This document shows positions 35,745-46,996 of a DNA stretch of 64,000 nt, piece by piece; positions within the stretch are counted from its first letter, which is position 1, and each line of letters starts with the position of its first letter. The translations under genes were made by a program, and so were the position numbers. Where the stretch lies: assembly GCA_025667525.1 (NCBI GenBank), contig CM046877.1:620758580-620822579 (forward strand), written 5' to 3'. The notes below the pieces were generated by a model. The model was given only the letters and a program-made list of their open reading frames with translations. It was not told the DNA's origin and searched no databases. This DNA is from Glebionis coronaria. Lineage: Eukaryota > Streptophyta > Magnoliopsida > Asterales > Asteraceae.

Positions 35745-37204
35745 TGAAGTTCGATGAAAAAATGATTGTGGATGTGGTTGTTTTCGGAATTTACCAATTC
35801 GTGAAGAAACTTAGAAAATGGAAATTCACGGGATATGAAAACACCAACAAAAGATCCGTAAATAACTCTTAAAAATCCTCGATTGCTCATATAACTCTTT
35901 TCTCAGCTCAAAAGTTTTTGTCGGCTCAAACTTTGATAAAACAAACCGAGCCCAATGAATTTTCCAAAATACTTTAATTAACTACCCAAAGCGTGTATAA
36001 TAAAAACATGTATAGTTAACATGTATTATGAAAATGTTTAGAACTTTTAATAGTGAGAAAATACTAAAATTAACTTTTAATAAAAACACAATACGGGATT
36101 TTACACTATAAACGGCCCAAGATATGGCCGGCCCAAGACCACACCTAACCAAAACAACCCGGTTGAAAAATAAACCAATAAATTAAATCATATAAACGAC
36201 CCACACCTAACCAAAACAACCCGGTTGAAAAAGATGTGGGATATAAAATACCCATTCAAATCCTAACTTTCCTCACACACTCCATAACCTAATCCTAAAC
36301 TCAGTTACAACCTTAAACACTCCGTCGTTTTATTATCTCTCTTCTCAAAAAAAAATAAAAGAAATAAAACTGGTTTCTTGATTACTCGTTATCTCCGCCC
36401 CTCACTATCAAATCATCAATTAAATCTTGATTTATAATGATAAAATAACTCTTTGTTTCTAAAAAAAACGAATCTCAATCTTTATATGATATGAGACCCA
36501 CGAAATAAATCAATGATTTCGAACCATAAAAGAACAAGGTCACGTCTTCAAGATCATCAAGGTCCTTCAAATAGGATCTCAGGTAGGTCTTTCTTTTTAT
36601 GTTCGTGTTGTAGATCGATGAGGGTTTTGGAGTGAAACTGAGATCGAGTTTTAAAGTCGTGTGGGTTCGAATGAGTGTCTTAGTCGATGAGATTGGTGTG
36701 TCTGTGGAGTAAAGGGATTGAGGTGTTGGGTTCGAGTCTTGTGAAGGGTGAGTCCAAAAACTTTGAGTCGAGTCTAGAGTTTTGGAATTGAGATGAGCCG
36801 AAAGTCTAAATCGTTTTGAGTCGAGTGGTCTGATTTTTGGGTCGAGTCGAGGGTGGGTTTAAAGATTGCACTCAGTGTGTAACAGTCGATTTTAAAGAGG
36901 CTGAAACTTTTGACTTTGTGTCTGTATTTTGACTTTGTGTCTGTGTCGTGTGTTGAGTCTAGGTTTGGGATTGAGTCAAGATTAAAGTCGAGAGAAATCT
37001 GGTTTTTTTTAGAAAGAGGTTGTGGGTGTGGTGTTCAGGTCGAGAATATGAGAGGTTGTCGAGTCAGATGGGACTGAAGGGTCAGTTGGAGGGTGAGGTC
37101 TTTTTGAGGGCAAGAAAATGAGTCAAATGAATTTTATAGTAAGACTGGAATGAGTGTTTGTGTCGAGTCTTTTGTTTTGGTCTATTTTTGAGTCAGTTTG
37201 TGTC
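35745..37204 (-). other. Long untranslated leader of the gag-only element
   Basis: No ORF of note. The plus strand at 36600-37180 is rich in GTCGAGT and GAGTCGA words. A duplicated ACCACACCTAACCAAAACAA-type segment lies near 36150 and 36200. Confidence 0.6.
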
Positions 37205-37530
37205 TTATCCGGAATAAATCAAAGTCTTATCCGGAATATTTTTTTTTTTGAAGGCTAATCTGGAATCCAGTTTTCGAATGCTTATCCGGAATAAAGTTTT
37301 CAAAGACTTGTCCGGAATAAAGTTTTCGAAGGCTTATCCGGAATCCAGTTTGCGAAGGCTTATCCAGAAAACAGGGTCTACTGCCTATCCTGAAAAGATG
37401 TTGACTTCTTATCTTGAATAAAACTTGTATCTTATCCGGAATAAAAAAACTTCTCACCACTTATCCGGAATAGAATGCTTCTGATCTTAATCCGGAATGA
37501 CTATCCTGAAGACTATCCGAAATACGTATT
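37205..37530 (-). repeat. Leader repeats with TTATCCGGAATA motif
   Basis: About a dozen copies of CTTATCCGGAATA-like words, spaced mainly 28-30 bp apart, often followed by AAGTTTTCGAAGG. They sit in the 5' leader of the gag-only element, between PBS and gag. Confidence 0.8.
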
Positions 37531-37824
37531 TGAACCCTTAGTCGGAATACTGATGAGAATCCCACAAAACCCTTATTGCATTTGCGATGGGATTACTCGA
37601 GACAAAAAATAAAAAAAAATCTTGATATAGTTGATAAACTGATACTCAAAATCAGACAAATTTATCTTGATATGACCAAAGTTGAAAAAAAAAATTGATA
37701 AAAAAACACCTAACACCAAAATTTGATAAAAAGATTTAAGAATGATCCAGATTATCACTTTACAAAAAATATTTGACCACAAAATCAATAGATAAAAATA
37801 CATAAATCCTAAGATTCAACCATA

Positions 37825-37837
37825 GCTCTTGATACCA
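37825..37837 (-). promoter_or_regulatory. Primer-binding site, Met-tRNA type
   Basis: TGGTATCAAGAGC on the minus strand, two bases from the LTR end. Confidence 0.85.
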
Positions 37838-37839
37838 AT

Positions 37840-38138
37840 TGTAGGTCTAAAGTTTCTTATGATTTAGCAAGTTATGATTTATCTATTGAATGAATCGAGA
37901 AGAAAGAACTAGAGAGAGAAAAAAGAGGAGAAGAGGAAGATGGATGGATTGAATGAGAAAGTGTGAAATACAAAAATGAGCAACCCCTCCTAACATGCTA
38001 GGAGGGGGTATATATAGCCCACCCTACATGTGGGCTATATGGACTATATTGATTACATAATGGATCACGAGCCCAATACTTGAATATATCATTGGAGTGA
38101 CCGATCCTTTCTAAATACGTAAAAACGTATTTCCAACA
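37840..38138 (-). repeat. 5' LTR of the gag-only Copia element
   Basis: 299 bp. It carries TATATATA at 38009-38016 next to a stem-loop with arms CCCCTCCTA/TAGGAGGGG (37984-38007). Confidence 0.92.
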
Positions 38139-38143
38139 AAAGG

Positions 38144-38554
38144 GGTTTTTTTATTAAAAGAAGTTATTATTCATAACCTTTCGAGCATAGATGGATGAAG
38201 GGTGAAGAAGGAATATAGTTAAAGTTATGTAAGCTTTAGTAGTAACGAGACCTACTGATATCAAGCTATGTACATGCTTTTCTTACTTGGAAAAGGTTAT
38301 AGCTTTGATATCGTTATAAGAAATATAGTTACTACTAGTGTGAATGTGAAGAATTATAAGTGTTAGTGCATAATTTGGTCGGGTAAGTCTGACAACTCTC
38401 TTGGGCCATTCATTGTCAACCCGGGCCTTAATTAGTGTTGCAAACAAAGTAGAACACGTTAAAAGGGGACCCGGAGCCGGATCCCCGGGATCCACCCTCG
38501 GTCAAGTTAGTTACCGTATAGGTGTGGTATAAAAGAGGTGGTTGAGAGTAACCT
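38144..38554. other. Old flank between two elements, no gene
   Basis: About 410 bp that was continuous with 27866-29018 before the gag-only Copia inserted. No coding region or repeat ends were recognised. Confidence 0.45.
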
Positions 38555-41553
38555 TGTAACACCCCATTTTGATAAATGGAATGTCACGCGTAATTATGGC
38601 GTGTCATCAAAGCATACAAGGATAAATGCCTAAACATTACATGACCATAGGGAAAACCGGAATCAAACATCGGTTCCCAAACATAAGCCCAAAACATAAA
38701 TAAAGTAAATGAACAAACAGGAAGACTAGACAAGCATAAATATGAAGGCAAGAGGAGAAGGAATCTAAGGTAGCTCCCATCCTATGCGTGTCCTCCAAAT
38801 GCTCCAGTCTGTCCTTGAGTACCTGCCGTTTTGGGACATGGAAAGGAAAGTAACGGCTGAGCAAAACGCTCAGTGCACGGATATAGACATAGTATAAATG
38901 ACTAAAACATAATAAAGACTTAATAGCAGCGGAAATGTATAAGTCCTGGAAAACCTGGAACATGTTCATAAAACTGGTTTTATAGTTTGAAAAGCCTTAT
39001 GTTTATCTTATGAAAACTGTTTAACATATTTTACCATTAGCCAATATAGGTCATGAAAATCCACCGTGCATGAATACTTGGAGGGGTGACCTCATCATGC
39101 AAATTAGAGGGGCTGCCTCTAATTTAATATACTGGTTTTTGGGTAGGAGGGATCAGATCCTTGTGAAGGATGCAAGGCACACACCACATTCACCATGAAA
39201 TCCTGAATAAAAACATGTAACTAGGATGCACCCATACGCCCCACATGATAAATATAAATAAATGGCCAAAAGCTGAAGGGACGCCACGAGCAATCACTCC
39301 GCCGTGGTGAAGTCATAACATCAGTGCTTCTAATGTTATGGTTATGGTACATCCATAACTAGGTAAAACTGGTCATGCATGTATATGGCTATAGGTAATC
39401 TTAATTAAACATAAGCAATCAAACACGTAACTTATACTACGGGAAAACAGTTGGCTGCATACGGGGAATCCTAATAAGGAAAGAATGTCCATACTGAAAG
39501 GACGGGAATCCGTACCTTATGTCCAGTGAACGAAGAAGATGAACTGAGACAAATCCTACTTCTGAATCACTAGTGCTACATAAATACATACATGAATAAG
39601 TATCTGCTTACTAAATACGTAGCTGGTTTTATGTCATGTCTTAGCTTATTTTATGTGTTCTTACCATGTTTTACTGTTTTTAAGCCTTACACTGTGTTTA
39701 TCTTATATTCTGTTTAATCTAGTATTTCTGGTATTTCATGTGTTATTATACTTACTGTGTAATAATAAGTAACTTTCCAAAAATAGCAGGTTTCCAAAAA
39801 TAGAAAGTTTCCAAAAATAGAAAGTTTCCAAAAATAGAAAGTTTCAAAACATAGAAAGTTACCAAAAATAGAAAGTTTCCAAAAATAGAAAGTTTCCAAA
39901 AATAGAAAGTTTCCAAAAATAGAAAGTTTCCAAAAATAGATTTACTGCTTAAAATAAATAAGTTTCTAAAAATAGAAAGTTTCCATAAATAGATCAGCTG
40001 CCTTAATTAAATAAGTTTCCATAAATAGATTAGCTGCCTGAAATAAATAAGTTTCCAAAAATAGAAGGTTTCCATAAATAGATTAGCTGCCTTATTTAAT
40101 TAAGTTTTCAAAAAAATAGAAAGTTTCCATAATTAGAAATAAGCTGGTTAAATAAGCTAAGTATATAAGCCTAAGTGTTTTCATGATTATTTCCTAAGTC
40201 ATATGATATAAGGTATAGTTTAATAATTATTTCATGTAATTAAATTAAACTATAGGTTAAAATATTTAATTAAAGTATAACATGTTTTTAATTAAATAAA
40301 ATTAAATACTTAGGTTAAAACATGTATTATTATATATTAATAATCTAACCTAGCTCATGTTAATTAATTAATTATAGTCATGGTTTTTTAAATAATTAAT
40401 TAATTATAAGTCTAAAATATAAAATACTTAGGTTAATTAATTTCATGATTATAACAATTAAAATAACCTAAGTCATGTTATTAAATTAATCATATCATTT
40501 TATTAATTTAATTTTTAACATAAGATCATAAACATAAAAAAAACTAAACATACACCATGAACCGGATCCAAACTAAAAACAATGAACCGGACATGAAATC
40601 GACACCGTACCCCGAACCAAATCGGGGTATCCCGTGTCTTACTGCTGCCGTGGGACCCACACACCAACCAAGACCGTATGGTCTTGGTGGTGGTCGGTTT
40701 GGCCAAACCGAAACCCCTTCGGGTTCGATGCAGCCTGCGGCCAAAAACAAACACCCCTTAAAACATACTTTTGATTTTATTAAACCCCAAATCATGTTAG
40801 ATCCATGTTTAATTATTAGGTTTTTTGTAAAAACATAACATGTTCTTGATTTATAAAAAGATCAAATCAAAAGAAAAGATTTAAAAAGGATTTACCGAAT
40901 TCGTGGATCAAAAGGATGAAGAACAAACACGATCAACCACTAAAATTCCAAGATCCAAGATCACAAACCACCTCCTTGTGGTGGTTTTAGGGTGGCGGCA
41001 CAAAGAACAAGAGAAGAGGGTTTTAGGTTTTTTTCTAAAATCTTCTGTGAATGAAAAATGAGAAGTGTAAAAGTTATTAACCCCCTTTAGTAAAAATTGA
41101 TGGGCTAAGCCCATCCTCCCTCTTTAATTTCATGGTAATGGGGCCCACAAGGGGTAACCCAAATGTTTTCCGTGTCTAATTAATAAGTGTGTTCTCGTGT
41201 TCGTGTTTTACGTGTTTGTTCGTGTTTATTTGTGTTCGCGTTTTGTGTGTTCTCGTTAAATAATTACCGTGACCTAATATATTTATTTACGCTTGTAATA
41301 AATATATATATATATAATTAATAATAGTTCGTGATTTAATTACATTCGTGATTTCATGATCGCATGTTCGTGATTAATTATTGTCAAATAATTACTGCGT
41401 GTTCGTGCGTAGTAAATACTTATCGTGTTCTAACACGTACGTAATACGTCAAATCCTAACACGTAATCGTAATCATGCTATATTAGGAAAGTTTTAATCT
41501 AGTACGTACGATCTTAAGGGTACTATTCATGGTAAAAGCATGCGGGTTTTACA
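38555..41553 (-). repeat. 3' LTR of the chromovirus, 3.0 kb
   Basis: Starts TGTAACACCCC and ends GGTTTTACA on the plus strand. It contains a minisatellite at 39769-39955, an AT-rich block at 40150-40520, and CGTGTTCGTG-rich sequence at 41180-41260. Long LTRs are usual for Tekay/Del chromoviruses. No protein-coding frame inside it is convincing. Confidence 0.85.
39769..40145. repeat. 17-bp minisatellite (GTTTCCAAAAATAGAAA)
   Basis: About ten near-perfect units to 39945, then a higher-order pattern to 40145 in which the unit alternates with TTAGCTGCCT.AATAAATAA-type blocks. Frames through it code for repeated aromatic residues and are not genes. Confidence 0.9.
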
Positions 41554-41573
41554 ACTCTTCCCCCCTAAAAAGA
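41554..41573 (-). promoter_or_regulatory. Polypurine tract of the chromovirus
   Basis: TTTTTAGGGGGGAAGAGT on the minus strand directly before the LTR. The upstream sequence reads TTCGGGGACGAATTA, typical of the end of chromovirus pol regions. Confidence 0.8.
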
Positions 41574-42769
41574 ATAATTCGTCCCCGAATTATAGATAAC
41601 GTAACTAAAAGAGAAACATACCCGAATCAAACTGAAAGGGTATGTAAGTGATGAGACTGCTTTTATACATAGTCTCATCGTCCAAATTGGGCTTAAAATG
41701 CATTAAATATCATCAAAATGCCCAAATATATGCTTGTGTTTGTTGCTTGTGTATTTTAGGTACGGATATTGAGAAAATGACAAAAGATCACAAGAATCAA
41801 TCAAAAACGAACACGGGAAACGAAGCCGCACAATGAACCGGACTCAAGTGTTGAATTTTCCAAAATGCCCCTCAAGTTTGAAGACTGTACAAGTTTGGTC
41901 CCTCAACTATTGAAGATTGACACTTAATGCCCCTCAATTATCTCAAATACAAAAAAGGGTCCCTTAAGTTTGAAGACTTTGCAAGTCCAGCCCTTGAAGT
42001 TTGAAGAAAGACAATTTAAGTCCTCCAATGTTATATAGGACTAACCATGCAATGGCAAAAGGATTAACTGTGAAATGACAAAGGACCTTGTTTGCAAAAC
42101 CATTGGAGAAAGGCTGTTAGATGGAGGGACTAACTTTGCCAACCTCCAAAAATTACTTAACTGGAACAAAACAAACCATCATTTAATACCCACCCACTTT
42201 ACTCATCACCAATCAACATGGGACATGTCATCAAACCCGACCCATTTACCCAAACGACGACCCATACCCACTCAACACCCAAATCCTTTTCTGTTTTATA
42301 AATAAATTTTTGAGAAATGTTATTTAATTAAAACAGGCGCTAATCCTTCACTATTTGGGAAAAGAAGATCTAAACCCCTCTTTTTATTTCACCAAGAACA
42401 CCCTAACCCTAATCCTAAAATCAACTAAATTAATTTGAATTAAGCCTTATACCCGTCCAGATACTAGATTCATAAACCACTCAACACGTTTTCATACTCA
42501 AAACTCAATCTGAGTCACTCCCTGGTCCCCAAAACCCCACCCATTGGCAAGAAGACAAAGAAGACAACAGAAGATCAACGCTTCATGGGGATTTCGTGTT
42601 CCCCAAATGAAAACCAACGTCTAGGATGCATTCAACCTTGCTGGCATCCCACATGATACCTGGCAGAAGTCACAAGACAAAGATTCGAGTTCAAACAAGA
42701 GGGTATGATTGGAAATTCATCAATTTAGGGTTAGATGTATTTTATTTTCTAGAACCATCTTGTAATCCC

Positions 42770-42777
42770 TATAAAAG
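42770..42777 (+). promoter_or_regulatory. TATA box in Athila 5' LTR
   Basis: CCCTATAAAAGGG context, preserved at 55700-55707 in the 3' LTR. It is the best candidate for the genomic RNA promoter. Confidence 0.6.
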
Positions 42778-43388
42778 GGTGGTAGGCATTAGCTTGTAGT
42801 TCCTGTTCTTGTTTTCATTATTGGTTCACTTGCTTGTAAATCCCAATTTCAAATTAATGAAAATTTGGTTTAGTATCTGTTGAAAGAAAACAAGTTCCAA
42901 TTTACTTTCAGTTTATTTATGTTATGTTTTTGATTGAAGTTGTTACAAGTTTTTAGCTTTCGTGTTTGATAAAAGTCTGTTTCAAAGAATCTCGTATACC
43001 ATAACTTGAGTTGGATCATATATGTTTGATCATTCAACTGAGGATCAAACATAAGTGACAAGTTAAGTTGGGTTTTGTTTCTTTTATAGTTCACTATAAA
43101 GATTGTTTTAGTTACTTCTGAGTTGGGTTTTGACAAAGTCTCAAATAGGTTTACGGCCGATATTGGGATATGACCACAAAGACTTGATATAGAGTTTATA
43201 TCAAGCCTTAGTGGGTATCTTGGTAAAGGCCAGACTCTTGTGAGGCTGCTAACACTCATCCGTTCGTTGTTGGATTCCTTTACTTATTTTTCAGACAAAC
43301 ATAAGTGTTTCAAGTTCAAGTTTTGAGAAAGAAAGAAAAAGTTTTTTTTGAAACGTGAGTGAATATATTGTTTAACTGTTGAGCTAAC

Positions 43389-43413
43389 AATCCAAGAACT
43401 CAGTTCTTGGATT
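43389..43413 (+). repeat. Stem-loop in Athila LTR
   Basis: Arms AATCCAAGAA and TTCTTGGATT with a CTCAG loop, 10 bp perfect. Conserved at 56320-56344 in the other LTR. Confidence 0.75.
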
Positions 43414-44962
43414 CAATTATTATTCTTAGCAGGCCTTCCTTTCCTTCATGGTGATTCGGTTCAGTTGTTGAACCCCAACGAACACCACCTCAATACTTTA
43501 TCGTCCAAGACACCCCTGCCTCACCTAGTAGTTGGTCGAGGTCAGGGGAGCTTAGCTGACCCTTGTTGGATGCAAACAAGGGTAGGTATCGCACTCTCGC
43601 CCTTTCCTCTTTTTTTTTACTTATTACTGATAATTGTGTGATTGTTTTTGCGAGATTAATTGCTTTTTAAGTTTGCTGGTTTTATAAGTTTGATTTTATA
43701 TCAAGTAAAGTTCTTGAATTTGGTTTAACTACTTATTAGTATCTTTGATTTGTCATTTTATTTGACTGTGATTTGAGTTTGTTTCATGAGTTTTGGAAGT
43801 GTGCTTATGGTTGTGTGTCGTGTGTAACGTCTTTGTCACCAAGCAAATTAAGAACACCAAGATAGTTGATGGGTGCATAACACTGATAGCTTCATTCTAG
43901 TTCGTTGAAAGTTTATTTTTATCGAGTCATTGGTTGTAGGCACTTGCGTTTAGTGGTTATGTGCTGTGTGCTCTTATACCAACAGCTGTCAATCAAGAAG
44001 TCATAGGAATCGTAAGGGGTCTGCTGTGGTGAGTAATTCACTAAGCATCAAATAGAAAACCAAGTTCTTAAATTATATAAAAAAGGAGGGTTTTAGAGCA
44101 TCTTAAGTTTCTGTGATAACGGAGTTAGAAAGTGAAATCCGATACACACGTAGTATAAAGGGAGATTGTTATCTGTTTTTAGTAGGGTTAATATTTAAGC
44201 TTATTCAACAAGTTTTTTTTTAGTTTAATTTCAAGTAAAATTCAGCCTTTGGAAGATAGAATACACGTAAGTGTTTGTTACTGTTCATCAGTCAAAGCAT
44301 AGTCTAGGTCTTTGTTTGATAATAGGGACATTTTCGCTTACTTGTTTGGTCTGCTTATCTCTTTGGTACCTGCTTAATTTGACGTTGGTATGCTAGTGTG
44401 AATTTAGTTTATTATTTACCATCTGCTTAGTGAGTTTTGTATCTGGACTAAATCTGATTTTTGCATTTGCTGATTGAAGTGTGTTGATACTCTATTGTAG
44501 CTTATTGGAATTTTTGATTTTACATTTGCTTGCTGTTTACACCCCCACAAGCCAACTGCTTGCGGGGGCTTGCATACCAAACAACGAAATCTTGAGCAAA
44601 GAATATCCAATACTAACAACACTTTGAAGTTTTTTTTTTGTGGATTGATAAATATATTTAGTGGCGTGTAAAGTGTGTTCTTGGATTGTGTTTCGTGGTT
44701 TTACGCCAGGTGTACCATAACCAGGCTAAAGGAATAGTTAGGGTGCTTGTTGGTTTGAGTTACTGTGCATCATCAGAAACAAAGAAGCATATCCATTAAC
44801 AAAATAAAAAGGAAGAAAAGTCCTTAGCTGAGAGCAATTTGGATACGAATTAGGGGTTAAATCTAGCTAAAACCAGGTTTTTGTGTGTATTCTGGGTGGG
44901 GTGAGTCGACTGAGTCTCGGGGATATAAAGAAAAACAAAAAAAAAAATATTTAAAAAATTTT

Positions 44963-45030
44963 GGCGTGGCCAGGACTCGAACCTGCGCCACCACTGCCAA
45001 AGCACACACACTCTACCGCTCGCCCTTGGG
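44963..45030 (-). ncRNA. tRNA-like segment in Athila 5' LTR
   Basis: On the minus strand there is an exact Pol III B box, GGTTCGAGTCC (44973-44983), and an A-box-like GGGCGAGCGG (45016-45025) about 42 bp upstream, the spacing found in tRNA genes. The T-arm region folds as GTGGC-GCAGG...CCTG-GCCAC. The acceptor and anticodon stems do not fold well, so it is tRNA-derived rather than a working tRNA. It is antisense to the element. Confidence 0.5.
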
Positions 45031-46253
45031 ACTTTTACTGATAAAGTCTCAAGGCTATACCCATTTAACACCTTTTTTAGTTTGGGCTTATTTACTTAAG
45101 CCGTAGCCTAAAAAGCTCATAGGGGCTTATTAGTTAATCTATTTTGCTCCTTTTCATTTTTCTATTGAGTGTTAGTCGTATTAAGATTTTTCTAGCCTAG
45201 TTTGATATTTTTCCCGTTATTTTATTAATTTTTATGCATTTTTCTTTACCCGGTTTTTAATAAAAAGTTTAAAAATAGTTAAAAGTAATTTTAATTTTAG
45301 GAAAAATAATTTTTAAGTTTTAATTTAATAACTTGAGGTTTACATCTAGTTAGATTTTCAAAAACTTTAATTTTCCATTTTATTTTATTTTAGGGTTTTT
45401 TGTTAACTTTAAAAATTAATATAAAATTATAAAAAAGGTTTTAGGAAATTTTAATTGCATCTTTCTCTTAGTTACATTATTTAGGATTTTTTAGAAATTT
45501 TTTAGAATTTATTTTATAAACTTTTTTATTTTTTGTATTATTTTAATATTATTTTATTAATAAAAATAGAAAGTTTTATTTTTCTTTCTTTTTCATTTTT
45601 CCTAGGTTCTTTAGCTTTAATTAGGACTTTAACAATTTTTTGAATATTTTTATAGCCTTTAGATTTATTTTTTTATAATTATTTTAAGTTTAACTAGTTT
45701 TAAATCATTTTAAATAGTTTTTAGGGTTTTAAAAATAGTTTAAATAGTTTTTAAATTTTAGAAAAATACTTTTTAGTCTTTTAATAATATAATTAAGTTA
45801 TTTGTTCAATAAAATAATATTTTGAACATTTTGATTAATTATATTTAATTTTAAGGCTTTAATTAGCATTTAAAATTGAATATTTAATTAATAAAAGGTT
45901 TTAAAATATCTTTGTTGGATTTTTACCCTTATTTATATTATTTTAGACTACTTTTAGCCTTAATTTTATTTTTAGGTTTTAAATTTTTAATTTTGTAGCT
46001 TTTTACGACTTTACGTGTACGTCTTTTTCGTCGTAGTTTAATTCGTCTTCGTAACCGTCTTCCTTTCCTAATCTCATTTCTTTTTTAATCAATATAATCA
46101 CAAACATTAATCAACTCTTAACACAACGCACTAGCCTCCTCGAGAACGAACTCACTTAGGGTCATTCACACACGGTTTTCCTAAATCGTCGTGCACGCTT
46201 GCCCTACTTTGTGCATCCTTTTCCTAAAGGTGTACAAAACTCCAACATCATTT

Positions 46254-46270
46254 TGGCGCCGCTGCCGGGG
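46254..46270 (+). promoter_or_regulatory. Primer-binding site of Athila element
   Basis: TGGCGCCGCTGCCGGGG, three bases from the LTR end; the standard form for Athila elements. Confidence 0.88.
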
Positions 46271-46996
46271 AGGCGTGTTGTGTTTTGATTGAACCATTGT
46301 TTTTTTATATATAGCCATAAAAGTAATTGTATTAGTAGCACTCTACTAATACGTATTATCGTTTTTCGATTTTTGTGAATATTATTACTATATTGTATAC
46401 GTAGAACAATAAATTTACAAGTACTCCAAATACGTGAGAAATCACAACCTTGACTTGGGAGGTCATTACCCAATCATTGTATTCGAATCTCAAACCAAAG
46501 AAAAAGGCAAAAATAGATAAATACTTTCGTGAAGCTCGATTTTGAGAAATACAAACTATAAGGTGGGTATAAGGCGGTTGTATTTCACGACCTAAAGGAA
46601 AAAGGCTCTTAAGTGCTTCGCGCCGCCTCGTTTCCTCCGCTTGCTTGTGCGTATTTTGATTTTGAAGGCTAATCGAGGGTTTTGCCGCCCAAAGTATTAC
46701 TTACGTATCATATATATTTTCTTGGTTTCATTTGATTAAACCCTCTTGAACGATTTGGTGTTCCACCATCGTTCTAAAGTCATCGAAGGCGTTCACTTCA
46801 CGTGATCGTTTTCATTCCTTGAGGCTTCTTTAATCGAGAGATTTGATTAAGGAGGAGATTTGTAGATTTGTGTCTACTAATACATTCCAAAAATCCAAAA
46901 AAAAGATAAAAACAATCAAAAACCACAGAAAAATTGAAAAAGTAAAAACACCAAAAAGAATCTTCTTTGCTAGCCTTCTCGTTGTACGTGACGTTT
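46271..46996 (+). other. Athila untranslated leader
   Basis: About 725 bp between PBS and gag with no ORF. It would host packaging signals by analogy with other retroelements; none is identifiable by eye. Confidence 0.5.

Larger units (their letters stand above)
29019..38138 (-). mobile_element. Non-autonomous Copia-type element with gag only (TR-GAG-like)
   Basis: Two 299-bp LTRs (29019-29317 and 37840-38138) are flanked by a perfect AAAGG duplication (29014-29018 and 38139-38143). The PBS TGGTATCAAGAGC follows the 5' LTR and a polypurine tract TAGGGGGAGAT precedes the 3' LTR, both of Copia style. The 8.5-kb interior has one gag-like ORF (33630-35744) and no protease, integrase, RT or RNase H. 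The place of pol is filled by structured repeats. It must have relied on a related autonomous element. The few LTR differences suggest fairly recent insertion. Confidence 0.9.
41649..46250 (+). repeat. 5' LTR of Athila element, 4.6 kb
   Basis: A TATA box (TATAAAAG) lies at 42770-42777, about 1.1 kb in, leaving roughly 3.4 kb of transcribed LTR before the PBS. It includes stem-loops at about 43389-43413 and 43453-43482, a tRNA-like segment at 44963-45030 and a very AT-rich block at 45150-46000. Small frames in it (for example 42075-42305) are not genes. Confidence 0.93.

Noticed and set aside
42870..43259. A 129-codon minus-strand ORF in the Athila LTR (144 codons in the other LTR)
   Set aside because: Present in both LTRs only because they are copies; different ends, no motif, and a composition like the surrounding U5/R sequence.
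44850..45106. Small ORFs in both orientations over the tRNA-like segment (also at 57797-58019)
   Set aside because: Translations of tRNA-derived sequence commonly give such peptides; the frames are not kept to the same ends in the two LTRs.
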